A DNA stretch of 64,000 nt from JBCCCJ01 sp039029315 (GTDB lineage: Bacteria; Bacteroidota; Bacteroidia; J057), in NCBI GenBank assembly GCA_039029315.1, contig JBCCGK010000046.1:19656-83655 (forward strand). The letters run 5' to 3'. Under the pieces are notes generated by a model. It saw nothing but the letters and a program-made list of their open reading frames with translations. It was not told the origin of the DNA and did not search any database. This document shows, one piece after another, positions 55,222-63,910 of this stretch (position 1 is its first letter; every line of letters begins with the position of its first letter). The translations under genes were made by a program, and so were the position numbers.

Positions 55222-56586
55222 ATGGACAAACGAACTTTCCTCAAAACTTCTTCTGCCTTCGTGGCCGGGAGCATGCTCTCTCCGCTCATTTCCTGCCAAA
55301 CAGACGAAACTCAAGCAATGGAACAAATAGCAGCCCGTACCAATTGGGCGGGAAATCTCACCTATAGCACTCAGGTATTGCATGAACCCACTACCGTGGC
55401 AGAAGTTCAGGCCCTGATCAAACAGCACGACAAGCTGCGCATGCTGGGGACTCGACATTGTTTCAACAAGATTGCAGACAGCAAGGTCCGACAAGTATCC
55501 ATGGCAAAGCTCAATCAGGAAATGACGATCGATGAAGCGGCTATGACGGTAAGTGTGGGACCTGGGGTTCGTTATGGAGAGTTGAGTGTGTTTTTGCATG
55601 AAAAGGGCTATGCTGTTCACAATCTGGCCTCTTTGCCGCATATTTCTGTAGCAGGGGCATGCTCCACAGCTACACATGGCTCCGGCAATGAGAATGGGAA
55701 TTTGTCTTCGGCTGTAGCCGCTCTCGAATTCGTCGATGGCAATGGGGAATTGCAGCAACTATCCAGGGACAAGAATGGAGAGACTTTTCTGGGGGCAGTT
55801 GTTGGATTGGGTGGGGTAGGGGCGATCACAAAGGTGACACTGGATATCTTACCAACTTTCCTTGTCCAGCAGGACATCTATTTGAATCTTCCTTTGCAGG
55901 AAGTCCTGGACAATTTTGATGCCGTTACCGGAGCGGGTTACAGTGTCAGCTTTTTTACCGATTATCAAAAAGACGAGATCAACCAAGTTTGGATCAAGCG
56001 TGTAGCAGATCCTGCCAATCCCATACAAGCAGATCCGGAGTGGTTTGGTGGCAAACTGCAGGACCGAAATGTGCATCCCATCATCACATTGGGGGCGGAG
56101 AATTGCACAGATCAGATGGGGGTTCCCGGTCCCTGGTATGATCGCTTGCCGCACTTCAAAATGGGGTTTACGCCCAGCAGCGGCAAAGAATTGCAATCCG
56201 AATATTTTGTTCCACGCCAGCATGCAGTGGAAGCCATCAAGGCCGTTCAGAAACTTGGCCCACAATTGACGGAGCAATTGATGATCTCCGAAATCCGCAT
56301 GATCGCAGCTGACAAGTTCTGGATAAGTCCTTGTTATCAGCAGGATAGCGTCGCCATTCACTTTACCTGGGAACAGAATGAGACTGAAGTCCGCAAACTG
56401 ATGTCGATCATCGAGCGAGAATTGACACCATTTGGCGTGAAACCGCATTGGGGCAAGATCTTTAACTTTGAGCCAGAAGTGTTGCAGCCCAGATATGAAA
56501 AGTTGGAAGATTTTCGAGCTTTGTTGGCACAATTTGATCCGAAGGGGAAGTTTAGAAATGCCTTTTTGGATCGGCATGTGTTTTAG
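55222..56586 (+). CDS. Alditol oxidase-like FAD lipoprotein (AldO/gulonolactone oxidase family)
   Basis: The 454-aa flavoprotein starts at MDKRTFLKTSSAFVAGSML with a KRxFLK Tat-like motif and a lipobox (LISC, Cys25); the TTG-started frame at 55186 is not a better start. The FAD domain has the covalent-attachment motif GTRHCFN with His79 (as in Streptomyces alditol oxidase), ACSTATHGSG, and the substrate domain ends with KPHWGKIF. The family oxidises the primary alcohol of sugar alcohols or aldonolactones with oxygen, giving peroxide. The exact substrate is unknown. It follows the divergent T9SS gene. Confidence 0.85.
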   Translation: MDKRTFLKTSSAFVAGSMLSPLISCQTDETQAMEQIAARTNWAGNLTYSTQVLHEPTTVAEVQALIKQHDKLRMLGTRHCFNKIADSKVRQVSMAKLNQEMTIDEAAMTVSVGPGVRYGELSVFLHEKGYAVHNLASLPHISVAGACSTATHGSGNENGNLSSAVAALEFVDGNGELQQLSRDKNGETFLGAVVGLGGVGAITKVTLDILPTFLVQQDIYLNLPLQEVLDNFDAVTGAGYSVSFFTDYQKDEINQVWIKRVADPANPIQADPEWFGGKLQDRNVHPIITLGAENCTDQMGVPGPWYDRLPHFKMGFTPSSGKELQSEYFVPRQHAVEAIKAVQKLGPQLTEQLMISEIRMIAADKFWISPCYQQDSVAIHFTWEQNETEVRKLMSIIERELTPFGVKPHWGKIFNFEPEVLQPRYEKLEDFRALLAQFDPKGKFRNAFLDRHVF

Positions 56587-56677
56587 GGAGAAGGTGAGCG
56601 GAACCTGATTCTTAGTAGATTTTTTGGTGTAGGCACCCTTCCAGAGATTTTATATGTCTTTGGAGGAAAGTAAACAT

Positions 56678-58111
56678 ATGCGACCTCTTTTCTTCTATTT
56701 GTCAATCCTTTGCTTGCTGACATTCGCTTGCGAAAATAAGGAACAAAGGCCTTCCTCTATCAATGGGATCTGGAAATCTATTGGCTCTGGTTGGATCTTG
56801 CACATAGAGGACAGTACTCATTATGCTTTATATGACATTACTTCTATTTCCTGTTTACCGGGAAGGGCATCAGATCTTCAGGAAATTCTACCTGCTTTAG
56901 AATTGAATAGAGATACCTTGTCCTTATTAAAAGGTGTGGTCCGCTATCAGTTTACAAGAGGGGAAGCTTTACCGGATCATTGTCGGGAAGACCTTGGTAG
57001 GGAACAGCAAGATAATCCCCTTTACAACTTTGATGTTTTCGCAGAGACTGTCAAAGAACACTATGCTTTTTTTCAGCTGAATGATCTTAATTGGGATCAG
57101 CTTTACCATCAGCAAAGAGGAAAACTAAGTGAAAGATCAAGTGAAGAAGACTTATACAAGGTATTGGAAGAAACATTGGAAATCTTGAAGGACAACCATG
57201 CTTATTTGGAAGCAACAGAAGAGTTTTACGAAGCCTTGGAGGAGGATGAAGAGGATAATCAGGAGCTTGTGCAAAAGGAGGAAAGCCTGCCAGAATACGG
57301 AGATTTTCAAATAGCTGCTATGGTTGCAAAACATCATCTGGAAGAAGAGATGACCAAGGATTCATGGCTGATCCAATGGGGAAAGTTCACCGATAACATT
57401 GGATTTGTACAAGTGAAATCCATGTGGTTGTATGCCGATCTGGATATTCCTCCATCTATGATAGAAGATGTAGGATTTGTGGACGCTTATGTAGAAACGT
57501 TTCACAAGATGGAGGAAGGCGAGTATATTGAGAAGGAAGTCAAAGGTGTCCAAAAAATCATGGATCAGGTCATGCATGATCTTTCCGATATGGATGCTTT
57601 GGTATTCGACATTCGCTTTAACGGGGGCGGACAGGATGCCGTAAGTTTTGAGATACTGAGTCGCTGTGTCTCTGGAATTCAGCTGGTAGCGAAACAGAAA
57701 TTGAGACATAAAAATCAATTCTCCCCTGAACAATCATTATATATAGAAGGTGTCCAAGATCCCTTTTCCAAGCCTGTATACGTGCTGACCTCTCCCCAAA
57801 CAGGAAGTGCCGCAGAAGCATTCGCTATTGCAACGATGTCCTTGAATCATGTAACAAGAATAGGTTCGCATACTTCCGGTGCCATGTCAACAGCCCTAGA
57901 AAAAACATTGCCCAATGGCTGGGTGTTTGCGATCTCCAATGAAATCTATATGGATACACAAGGAGAGAATTATGAGAACATTGGCATTCCTGTAGATGTT
58001 GAATTGGGATATCCGGAGGATAGACAAACTTTTTTCAGAGCAATTGCTGATGGATTGCTAGAAGATAAGCAGAATATATTGACAGCGATAACTAATTTGC
58101 GAGACGAATAG
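56678..58111 (+). CDS. S41-family peptidase lipoprotein
   Basis: The start at 56678 (preceded by GGAGG) gives a 477-aa lipoprotein with a signal ending in LLTFAC (Cys18). An N-terminal region with two acidic stretches (EALEEDEEDNQE) precedes the tricorn/CtpA-like core: ALVFDIRFNGGG, VLTSPQTGSAAEAFA (catalytic Ser in the SxAxE context) and IGSHTSGAMS. It resembles S41 enzymes of Bacteroidota that lack a PDZ domain. It is likely anchored in the outer or inner membrane facing the periplasm. Its stop is immediately before an alternative start of the tetR frame, so the two may be co-transcribed. Confidence 0.83.
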   Translation: MRPLFFYLSILCLLTFACENKEQRPSSINGIWKSIGSGWILHIEDSTHYALYDITSISCLPGRASDLQEILPALELNRDTLSLLKGVVRYQFTRGEALPDHCREDLGREQQDNPLYNFDVFAETVKEHYAFFQLNDLNWDQLYHQQRGKLSERSSEEDLYKVLEETLEILKDNHAYLEATEEFYEALEEDEEDNQELVQKEESLPEYGDFQIAAMVAKHHLEEEMTKDSWLIQWGKFTDNIGFVQVKSMWLYADLDIPPSMIEDVGFVDAYVETFHKMEEGEYIEKEVKGVQKIMDQVMHDLSDMDALVFDIRFNGGGQDAVSFEILSRCVSGIQLVAKQKLRHKNQFSPEQSLYIEGVQDPFSKPVYVLTSPQTGSAAEAFAIATMSLNHVTRIGSHTSGAMSTALEKTLPNGWVFAISNEIYMDTQGENYENIGIPVDVELGYPEDRQTFFRAIADGLLEDKQNILTAITNLRDE

Positions 58112-58155
58112 ATGGACGATAATAGATTCTTAGAAAAAAATCTTCTATATTTGCT

Positions 58156-58170
58156 GAGTGATTACTTACT
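58156..58170. promoter_or_regulatory. Putative TetR autoregulatory operator
   Basis: GAGTGATTACTTACT lies 4 bp before the tetR ATG. It is a degenerate version of the GTGAGTA-TACTCAC palindromes in front of the cytochrome and dehydrogenase genes, and would let the regulator repress itself. Confidence 0.5.
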
Positions 58171-58174
58171 TTTG

Positions 58175-58708
58175 ATGACGGATAAGAAAGAAAAGATATT
58201 ACTTGCTGCCTTGGAACTCTTTGCCAATGAAGGATACAATGCTACACCAACCAGTCGTATTGCCAAACTAGCTGAAGTATCAGAGGGATTGATATTCAAG
58301 CACTTTCGAAACAAAAAAGGACTTTTGGATGCCATTGTAGGAGAGGCAGAAGTGAGAATGCAGCAATTTTTCCTGCCCGTCTTTGAGGAAGATGATCCAA
58401 AGGAAGTATTAAAGAAGGTAATAGAGATGCCTTTTCATGCACATGTATCCCTGAGCAGAAGCCAAAAAGATTTCTGGAAACTTCAGTTCAAACTCAAGTG
58501 GGAAAAAGAGTATCACAAGCCTGAAAAAATGCAGCCATTGATTGACAAACTAACAGTTGCCTTTACTGACTTGTCTTATGCAAATCCTGAGCAGGAAGCC
58601 AAACTATTGACCCAAATCATTGATACCATCTCAGTGGAGATGCTGCGAGATAGTGCAGACAGTCAGTTGGACTATCACCAATTTCTCTTGCATAAATACA
58701 ATCTTTGA
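58175..58708 (+). CDS. TetR/AcrR-family transcriptional regulator
   Basis: The ATG at 58175 gives a 177-aa regulator (MTDKKEKILLAALELFANEG); an upstream ATG at 58112 would include an operator-like site in the coding sequence and is less likely. The HTH is typical (TPTSRIAKLAEVSEGLIFKHFRNKKGLLDAI), followed by a helical ligand-binding/dimerisation domain (residues about 55-175). It is flanked by matching palindromes (58156, 58734, 62639, 62722) and is probably the repressor of the downstream redox cluster. Inducer unknown. Confidence 0.9.
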   Translation: MTDKKEKILLAALELFANEGYNATPTSRIAKLAEVSEGLIFKHFRNKKGLLDAIVGEAEVRMQQFFLPVFEEDDPKEVLKKVIEMPFHAHVSLSRSQKDFWKLQFKLKWEKEYHKPEKMQPLIDKLTVAFTDLSYANPEQEAKLLTQIIDTISVEMLRDSADSQLDYHQFLLHKYNL

Positions 58709-58733
58709 TTATTTAACTATTCATTCAAAAAAA

Positions 58734-58745
58734 GTGAGTACTCAC
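58734..58745. promoter_or_regulatory. TetR-type operator GTGAGTACTCAC before the cytochrome c gene
   Basis: A 12-bp perfect palindrome 36 bp before the ATG of the diheme cytochrome. The half-site GTGAGTA recurs at 62639. Confidence 0.65.
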
Positions 58746-58781
58746 CATTTGACCCGTCCACCATTCTAAAACTCAACAAAT

Positions 58782-59414
58782 ATGAAACTAGGAAAAATCC
58801 TCATCTTAGCCTTTCTGCTCCTTTTTGCAGGCATTGTGGTGGGATTGGCTTTCCCGGATGTCAATCCGCCAAAACCAGAATTCCCTGAGTCAGAAGAACA
58901 CACGCTTGCACCAGAGATGGAGGCCGCTTCAGAAGAAGCCTTTGATAAGATGATGCAGGTCTTGACCCATAAGCGTTGTATGAATTGTCATCCATCAGAT
59001 GATCATCCTCGACAGGGAGAGGACAGTCATGTTCATAAGTTTGGCGTGCAAAGGGGAGCAGACAATCATGGTGTTGCTGCGCTTCGATGTAATACCTGTC
59101 ATCAAAGTGAGAACAATGCCCTGTCAGGCGTACCAGGTGCACCAGAATGGAGCCTCGCTCCCTACAGCATGAGATGGCAAGGGCTGACACGTATAGAAAT
59201 CGCTGAATCCATCCTTGATCGAAAAAGAAATGGAGGTCGGTCCCTGGAACAAATTGTTGAACATTTGACAGAACATGAACTGGTCCTGTGGGCATGGGAA
59301 CCTGGCGTAGATGCGGAAGGAAATCCCCGAGAAACCCCTCCCGTCTCCAAAGAAGACTATATCAAAGCCGTCAAAGAATGGGCAGAAGCTGGTGCACATA
59401 TTCCAGAGGAATGA
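58782..59414 (+). CDS. Diheme cytochrome c of an isoquinoline-oxidoreductase-type cluster
   Basis: The 210-aa protein has an N-terminal membrane anchor or signal (residues 5-25), then two heme-c motifs, CMNCH (66-70) and CNTCH (103-107), and a conserved GVPGAPEWSLAPYSMRWQGL segment. A C-terminal acidic helix follows. It faces the periplasm and is expected to accept electrons from the molybdenum enzyme encoded downstream. A small 215-bp gap with several hairpins separates it from the [2Fe-2S] subunit gene. Confidence 0.87.
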   Translation: MKLGKILILAFLLLFAGIVVGLAFPDVNPPKPEFPESEEHTLAPEMEAASEEAFDKMMQVLTHKRCMNCHPSDDHPRQGEDSHVHKFGVQRGADNHGVAALRCNTCHQSENNALSGVPGAPEWSLAPYSMRWQGLTRIEIAESILDRKRNGGRSLEQIVEHLTEHELVLWAWEPGVDAEGNPRETPPVSKEDYIKAVKEWAEAGAHIPEE

Positions 59415-59629
59415 ACAACAATGCTTCAGCATGTGCGGCTGGGTGCATCCCGATACGTCGGGACGGAGAGGATGGTAGTGGGGTCGGCCTTGGTTGTTTG
59501 TGTTGAGCGAAGCGAATTCCCGAGAATCGGGGCTTGATTGTTTGGTCCTTTTGTATCAAGACGAAAGGACATGAAACGATCAAAAGCCAACTAGATCACG
59601 AAAAACCTTTCCAATAAAAAATAATAAAC
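59415..59629. other. Hairpin-rich spacer inside the redox cluster
   Basis: Between the cytochrome and [2Fe-2S] genes are small dyads: TCCCGA-tacg-TCGGGA near 59448, CCCGA-gaa-TCGGG near 59520, and GTCCTTT/AAAGGAC near 59544-59571. They may attenuate or process the transcript. No coding frame is convincing. Confidence 0.45.
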
Positions 59630-60097
59630 ATGAAGATATCATTCACTATCAATGACCAGGCCCAAACCGTAGACGTGGATGGCAATACCCCACTTCTCTG
59701 GGTGGTCAGAGACGTACTCGACCTCAAAGGAACCAAATTTGGATGCGGCAAGGCTGCTTGTGGAGCATGCACCCTGCATGTTGACGGATATGCCATCCGT
59801 TCCTGTTCCTATCCGGCCAAACTGGCCGAAGGCAAACATATCACCACCATCGAAGGCTTGTCTGATGGAGACAACTTACATCCAGTCCAGCAAGCATGGA
59901 TGGAAGAAATCGTCCCGCAATGTGGCTATTGCCAACCAGGATTCATGATGGCCACAGCTGCCATGTTGAATCAGATCCCCAATCCAACGGACAAAGATAT
60001 CGATGACAACATTGTCAATATTTGTCGGTGTGCAACTTATTATCGCATGCGGAAAGCGATCCATCGCGCTGCAGAAATCCAAAATAGTAATTCCTAA
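59630..60097 (+). CDS. [2Fe-2S] subunit, isoquinoline 1-oxidoreductase alpha-like
   Basis: A 155-aa xanthine-oxidase-family iron-sulphur subunit with two clusters. The plant-ferredoxin-type site uses Cys39, Cys44, Cys47 and Cys59 (FGCGKAACGACTLHVDG); the helical site uses Cys98, Cys101, Cys132 and Cys134 (QCGYCQPGFM, NICRCATY). It would shuttle electrons from the molybdopterin subunit encoded 10 bp downstream to a cytochrome. It has no signal peptide and probably rides out with the Tat-bearing large subunit. ATG at 59630. Confidence 0.92.
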   Translation: MKISFTINDQAQTVDVDGNTPLLWVVRDVLDLKGTKFGCGKAACGACTLHVDGYAIRSCSYPAKLAEGKHITTIEGLSDGDNLHPVQQAWMEEIVPQCGYCQPGFMMATAAMLNQIPNPTDKDIDDNIVNICRCATYYRMRKAIHRAAEIQNSNS

Positions 60098-60107
60098 TCC
60101 CCATACC

Positions 60108-62276
60108 ATGACTGCAAAAAATAAAAAGAAAAAAGGCTGGTCCAGACGAAAGTTTCTCCTCCGATCTGCCATTGGAGCAGGTGTTCTACTTGGAGTAGGT
60201 GTGATTGCTAGAAATCCATTCAGAAGAGCAGCAGCAGGCTTGGCCAACTCCGCAGAATTGCCTTACAGTGGAAATACCTCTACCCCAATGATTTGGTTTG
60301 AAATAACTGCTGATAATGAGGTCATTCTGCATAGTCCAAAGGTAGAAATGGGACAAGGAACCTTTACCAGTATGGCTCAAATGGCCGCTGATGAACTGGA
60401 AGTGGATATAAGCCAGATAACAGTCGTTCATGCTGCGACCTCTACTGGCAATATCGATGGAACTAGTACAGGTGGAAGTACTTCAATAGCCAGTTTGTGG
60501 ATGCCTCTAAGAGAGCTTGCTGCCACTATGCGTGAGATGATTAAGGGAGAAGCTGCAAAACAATTGGGAACGGACCTTGGATCGCTCAAAGTAGCGAATG
60601 GTATTATAAAAGCGGGAAGTGAGTCCCGGACCTATGGAGAAATTGTGAAGGAAGTGAGCGAATGGAAGGTTCCTGATACACCGCCTCTCAAGGATCTCAA
60701 GTCCTATACATTCATTGGCAAACCAGTCCCTCGGGTAGATCTGAAAGCCAAAGTTGTAGGAGAACCCATTTTTGGGATGGACGCGACCATGCCTAATATG
60801 CTCTATGGTTCTGTGGCAAGGTCTTCTCTGATCGGTGCCAGCTATGTCGATGCGGATGTCAGTGCAGCAGAGGGCATGCCAGGAGTAGTCAAAATTGTAA
60901 AGGAAAAGGACTTTGTGGGGGTTGTGGCAACATCGTATACAGAAGCGGAAAATGCAAAAAGTGCAATCCGGGTGAACTGGAAAGTCGACAAAGAGTGGAG
61001 TTCTGCTGATATAGAAGACATGATACAAGTAGGCAGGGGAGAGCCAGTCAATATTCAACTGGAAGGAAGTCCTGACAGTGAATTGGAAGGAGATGATGTC
61101 ATCACAGCAGAATTCAAAAGTCCGATTGGCGCACATGCACAAATAGAGCCCAATGGTGCGCTGGCTTATGTAGAAGCGGACAAGGCTACTGTGATTATTT
61201 CGACACAGGTTGTTAATATCACAAGGAATGAAGTCGCAGATCGATTGGGCCTTGATGCTGACAATGTTATCATCCAACCTACCTTTCTGGGAGGTGGGTT
61301 CGGAAGAAGATTGCATACACCCAATGCCATACAGGCAGCACTTCTCTCAAAAGCAGTGGGCAAGCCCGTCAAATGTTTCTTCAACCGGAAAGAAGAATTT
61401 CAGCAAGACACTTTCCGCCCGCCAACCCATCATCTACTTAAAGCCAAGTTGGGAGACAATGGTCTCATCGAAGCCATCGAACACAATGTCTCCAGTGGAG
61501 ATGTCATGTTTGGTTCGGCTCTAACTCCTCCCGGTATTGGAGCCATTTTAGGAGCAGATGTCGGGGCGTGGCGGGGAGGAATGATTCAATATACAGGGAT
61601 TCCCAACTATCAGGCGATCTCCTGGAGAGTGAAGCTTCCTTTTGCAACAAGTTTCTGGAGAAGTTTGGGATTGCTGGCCAATACCTTTGCGATTGAAAGC
61701 TTTATGGATGAACTGGCCATAAAAGCAGGTAAAGATCCCATTGAGTTTCGTTTGGCACAAATAAAAGATGATGGTCCTGGGAAACGATTGAAAGCAGTCA
61801 TTAAAGAAGCGGGAAAAAGATCTGGCTACTCTGATGAAGTTGTAAATGGACGAGCAATGGGTTTTGCCTGCTCGACTGATGCGACGACTCCTTGTGCCCA
61901 TGTGGCAGAAGTATCTGTGGAAGGCAAAGAAATTAAGGTTCACAAGGTTACTTGTGTGATGGACCCGGGCATTTCGGTTAATCCTGATCAGGTCCGTGCA
62001 CAGTGTGAGGGATCTGTCATTATGGGCTTGAGTGCTTCTTTGTATGAGAAAATGACCGTGAAAAACGGTTCGCTCAGACCCATTATTTATGGTCCATACA
62101 AGATGGCTCAGATGCGGCATGCCCCTAAGGAAATCGATGTCGTTCTCTTGCAAAATCACGACAAACCTGGTGCAGTTGGAGAACCACCGCTTGGACCAAT
62201 TGGAGCCGCCATCGCCAATGCCGTATTTCGGTTGACAGGTCAGCGAATGCGCGAATTGCCCATGCAATTGGCTTAA
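60108..62276 (+). CDS. Molybdopterin-binding large subunit, isoquinoline 1-oxidoreductase beta-like
   Basis: From the ATG at 60108 the 722-aa protein has a Tat signal (SRRKFLLRSAIGAGVLLGVGV). It follows the IorB layout: FEITADNEVILHSPKVEMGQGTFT, TSTGGSTSIASLW, the GGGFGRR molybdopterin motif, and the C-terminal GEPPLGPIGAAIANA that normally includes the catalytic Glu. The family hydroxylates N-heterocycles or oxidises aldehydes using water; the substrate is unknown. With the [2Fe-2S] partner (10-bp gap) and diheme cytochrome it forms a periplasmic dehydrogenase. Confidence 0.92.
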   Translation: MTAKNKKKKGWSRRKFLLRSAIGAGVLLGVGVIARNPFRRAAAGLANSAELPYSGNTSTPMIWFEITADNEVILHSPKVEMGQGTFTSMAQMAADELEVDISQITVVHAATSTGNIDGTSTGGSTSIASLWMPLRELAATMREMIKGEAAKQLGTDLGSLKVANGIIKAGSESRTYGEIVKEVSEWKVPDTPPLKDLKSYTFIGKPVPRVDLKAKVVGEPIFGMDATMPNMLYGSVARSSLIGASYVDADVSAAEGMPGVVKIVKEKDFVGVVATSYTEAENAKSAIRVNWKVDKEWSSADIEDMIQVGRGEPVNIQLEGSPDSELEGDDVITAEFKSPIGAHAQIEPNGALAYVEADKATVIISTQVVNITRNEVADRLGLDADNVIIQPTFLGGGFGRRLHTPNAIQAALLSKAVGKPVKCFFNRKEEFQQDTFRPPTHHLLKAKLGDNGLIEAIEHNVSSGDVMFGSALTPPGIGAILGADVGAWRGGMIQYTGIPNYQAISWRVKLPFATSFWRSLGLLANTFAIESFMDELAIKAGKDPIEFRLAQIKDDGPGKRLKAVIKEAGKRSGYSDEVVNGRAMGFACSTDATTPCAHVAEVSVEGKEIKVHKVTCVMDPGISVNPDQVRAQCEGSVIMGLSASLYEKMTVKNGSLRPIIYGPYKMAQMRHAPKEIDVVLLQNHDKPGAVGEPPLGPIGAAIANAVFRLTGQRMRELPMQLA

Positions 62277-62306
62277 AGTCATAAGAGAATTTTATGATTG
62301 ATTCAA

Positions 62307-62360
62307 TGTCATCCCGGAATTTTTTGTGAGCAAAGCAAGCAAAAAATATTCGGGATGACA
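62307..62360. terminator. Long hairpin after the oxidoreductase large subunit
   Basis: TGTCATCCCGGAATTTTTTG (from 62307) pairs with CAAAAAATATTCGGGATGACA (ending 62360) with one bulge. A stem of about 20 bp directly after the large-subunit gene should terminate transcription. TGTCATCCCG elements are also common dispersed repeats in bacteria. Confidence 0.6.
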
Positions 62361-62638
62361 CTTCATATTCATGCAGCTGAGTTGCTGATGATGAATGATT
62401 GGTCATGTACCATATATGTGAATCAGGTTTGGAATAAGAACAATTTGGACTCGGAGAAAGGTATAGGGATATAAGGGGAATATGGACATGGAGCTGGATG
62501 TTGTACAGGCATTTATTCTTAACTATCTCGCCCTATACCGCATACCTTATACCTACAATTAACTTGCCTATCATTTCTGATATTTTTTTGAAAAAAGATA
62601 AAAAAAACAAAACCCTTGAAAGACCTCTTCGTACATTA

Positions 62639-62654
62639 GTGAGTACTTACTCAC
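62639..62654. promoter_or_regulatory. TetR-type operator GTGAGTA-ct-TACTCAC
   Basis: Seven-bp arms with a 2-nt centre, 96 bp before the dehydrogenase ATG. Same half-site as 58734. Confidence 0.65.
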
Positions 62655-62721
62655 AAAAAATCAAAAATAAACACTCTTTTAGCAAAAAAATAAGTACAAA
62701 TATTTTTTTATTCACACAAAT

Positions 62722-62735
62722 AGTGAGCAATCACT
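62722..62735. promoter_or_regulatory. Second operator-like site AGTGA-gcaa-TCACT
   Basis: A weaker dyad (5-bp arms, 4-nt centre) 15 bp before the dehydrogenase ATG, in the position to block initiation. Confidence 0.45.
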
Positions 62736-62750
62736 GATAAAATAAAGACA

Positions 62751-63578
62751 ATGAATACTCAACAAGTTATCCTCCTCACTGGCGCTTCTTCAGGCATAGG
62801 CAAAGAAAGTGCCCTTCAACTGATCAAAGAAGGCCATATCGTCTATGGTGCAGCGAGAAGGATCGAAAAAATGCAAGCACTGCTCGAAGCCGGAGGGCAT
62901 GTCATCCAATTAGATGTAACAGACTATGCACAGGCAGAAAAAGCGATCACTCAAATCGTCGAAGAACAGGGAAGGATTGATGTGCTGGTGAACAATGCTG
63001 GCTATGCGATCTACGGAGCAGTAGAAGATACCAACATGGAAGATGTGCAGCGGCAGTTCGATGTGAACTTCTTTGGGGTAGTGAAACTGACACAACTAGT
63101 TCTTCCACATATGCGCGCCCAACAATCAGGCAAAATCATCAATGTCTCCTCTATGGGAGGGAAAATGTATACGCCATTGGGTTCCTTCTATCATGCAACC
63201 AAACATGCACTGGAAGGCTGGAGTGATTGTCTGCGCCTGGAACTGAAAGACAAGGGAATCGATGTCGTGGTAGTGGAACCAGGAGCGATTGCGACTGAGT
63301 TTGGAGATGTGATGACACAGCCAATGATAGATCGTTCAGGAGCAGGAGCCTATAAAGAACTGACCCAGGTGTTGGCAAAAGCGACACTGGAAAGTTATAA
63401 AAAACCCAATATGGCCTCCCCTCCTTCAGTGATCGCCAAGGTAATTTCCAAAGCGGTCAAAGCAGACCGACCCAGAACCAGATATGCAGCAGGAAAGTTT
63501 GCGAAGCCCATGATATGGATCAGGACCTATTTGGGCGATAGAATATTCGACAGGGTTGTGATGAGTCAAGTGAGATAG
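62751..63578 (+). CDS. Short-chain dehydrogenase/reductase
   Basis: The 275-aa classical SDR has the NAD(P) motif TGASSGIG (residues 10-17), NNAG (81-84), catalytic Ser133/134, Tyr147 and Lys151 (SFYHATK), and VEPGAIATEF. Arg36-Arg37 after strand 2 (YGAARR) favours NADP(H). It resembles oxidoreductases of unknown carbonyl substrates. It lies downstream of two operator-like palindromes and is likely co-regulated with the cytochrome/molybdenum enzyme genes. A strong terminator follows. Confidence 0.9.
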   Translation: MNTQQVILLTGASSGIGKESALQLIKEGHIVYGAARRIEKMQALLEAGGHVIQLDVTDYAQAEKAITQIVEEQGRIDVLVNNAGYAIYGAVEDTNMEDVQRQFDVNFFGVVKLTQLVLPHMRAQQSGKIINVSSMGGKMYTPLGSFYHATKHALEGWSDCLRLELKDKGIDVVVVEPGAIATEFGDVMTQPMIDRSGAGAYKELTQVLAKATLESYKKPNMASPPSVIAKVISKAVKADRPRTRYAAGKFAKPMIWIRTYLGDRIFDRVVMSQVR

Positions 63579-63600
63579 GTCAATGAGACCGAGGTAAGAG

Positions 63601-63646
63601 AAGAAATGGAGGGATGTGCCCATCCAGGGAATGACCTCCATTTCTT
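63601..63646 (+). terminator. Rho-independent-like terminator after the SDR gene
   Basis: AAGAAATGGAGG (63601-63612) and CCTCCATTTCTT (63635-63646) form a perfect 12-bp stem with a 22-nt loop, followed by T-rich sequence (TGTATTTATTCTT). It starts 22 bp after the SDR stop. Confidence 0.7.
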
Positions 63647-63654
63647 TGTATTTA

Positions 63655-63725
63655 TTCTTAAGAGACTGTTTTGGAATCTGTGCTAAGAATTTTTAGGAGG
63701 TATTTTTTTCTCAGACAAGGCTCTT
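63655..63725 (+). repeat. Second copy (one arm) of the 19.9-kb palindromic repeat
   Basis: From TTCTTAAGAGACTGTTT through GAATTTTTAGG and TATTTTTTTCTCAGACAAGG to CTCTT (63725), this matches the reverse complement of 20026-20096 at roughly 64 of 70 positions by eye. The opposite arm is not found before the window ends, so the element is either truncated or larger and continuing. Confidence 0.65.
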
Positions 63726-63884
63726 AGTTTGACTTTGGCCAAAATGGAAATTCAAATCTCTTTACCGTACACTTTTACCAGTTTAGGCGAGCTGGCCCCC
63801 AAAATTCGGTGAACTGGGGCGGAAATGTGGTGTTGGGCTTAGAATTTTGGCAGCGCACCAGACCATCCGATTGGCGGTTTTTAC

Positions 63885-63910
63885 GCAACTTTTTGCCGCC
63901 AAAAAGTTGC
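63885..63910. terminator. Strong hairpin GCAACTTTTTG-ccgc-CAAAAAGTTGC
   Basis: A perfect 11-bp stem with a 4-nt loop. It sits about 170 bp past the repeat arm with no gene nearby in the window. It may terminate a transcript entering from the right. Confidence 0.5.

Larger units (their letters stand above)
62277..62750. other. 474-bp region between the oxidoreductase and the dehydrogenase
   Basis: It contains the hairpin at 62307-62360, an AT-rich promoter area (62580-62750) and two operator-like palindromes (62639, 62722). No gene is credible. Confidence 0.5.

Noticed and set aside
58112..58174. Upstream ATG for tetR
   Set aside because: The 21 extra residues have no family match and cover an operator-like palindrome.
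60507..61316. A 269-codon minus-strand frame
   Set aside because: It is antisense to the molybdopterin subunit and has no recognisable domain.
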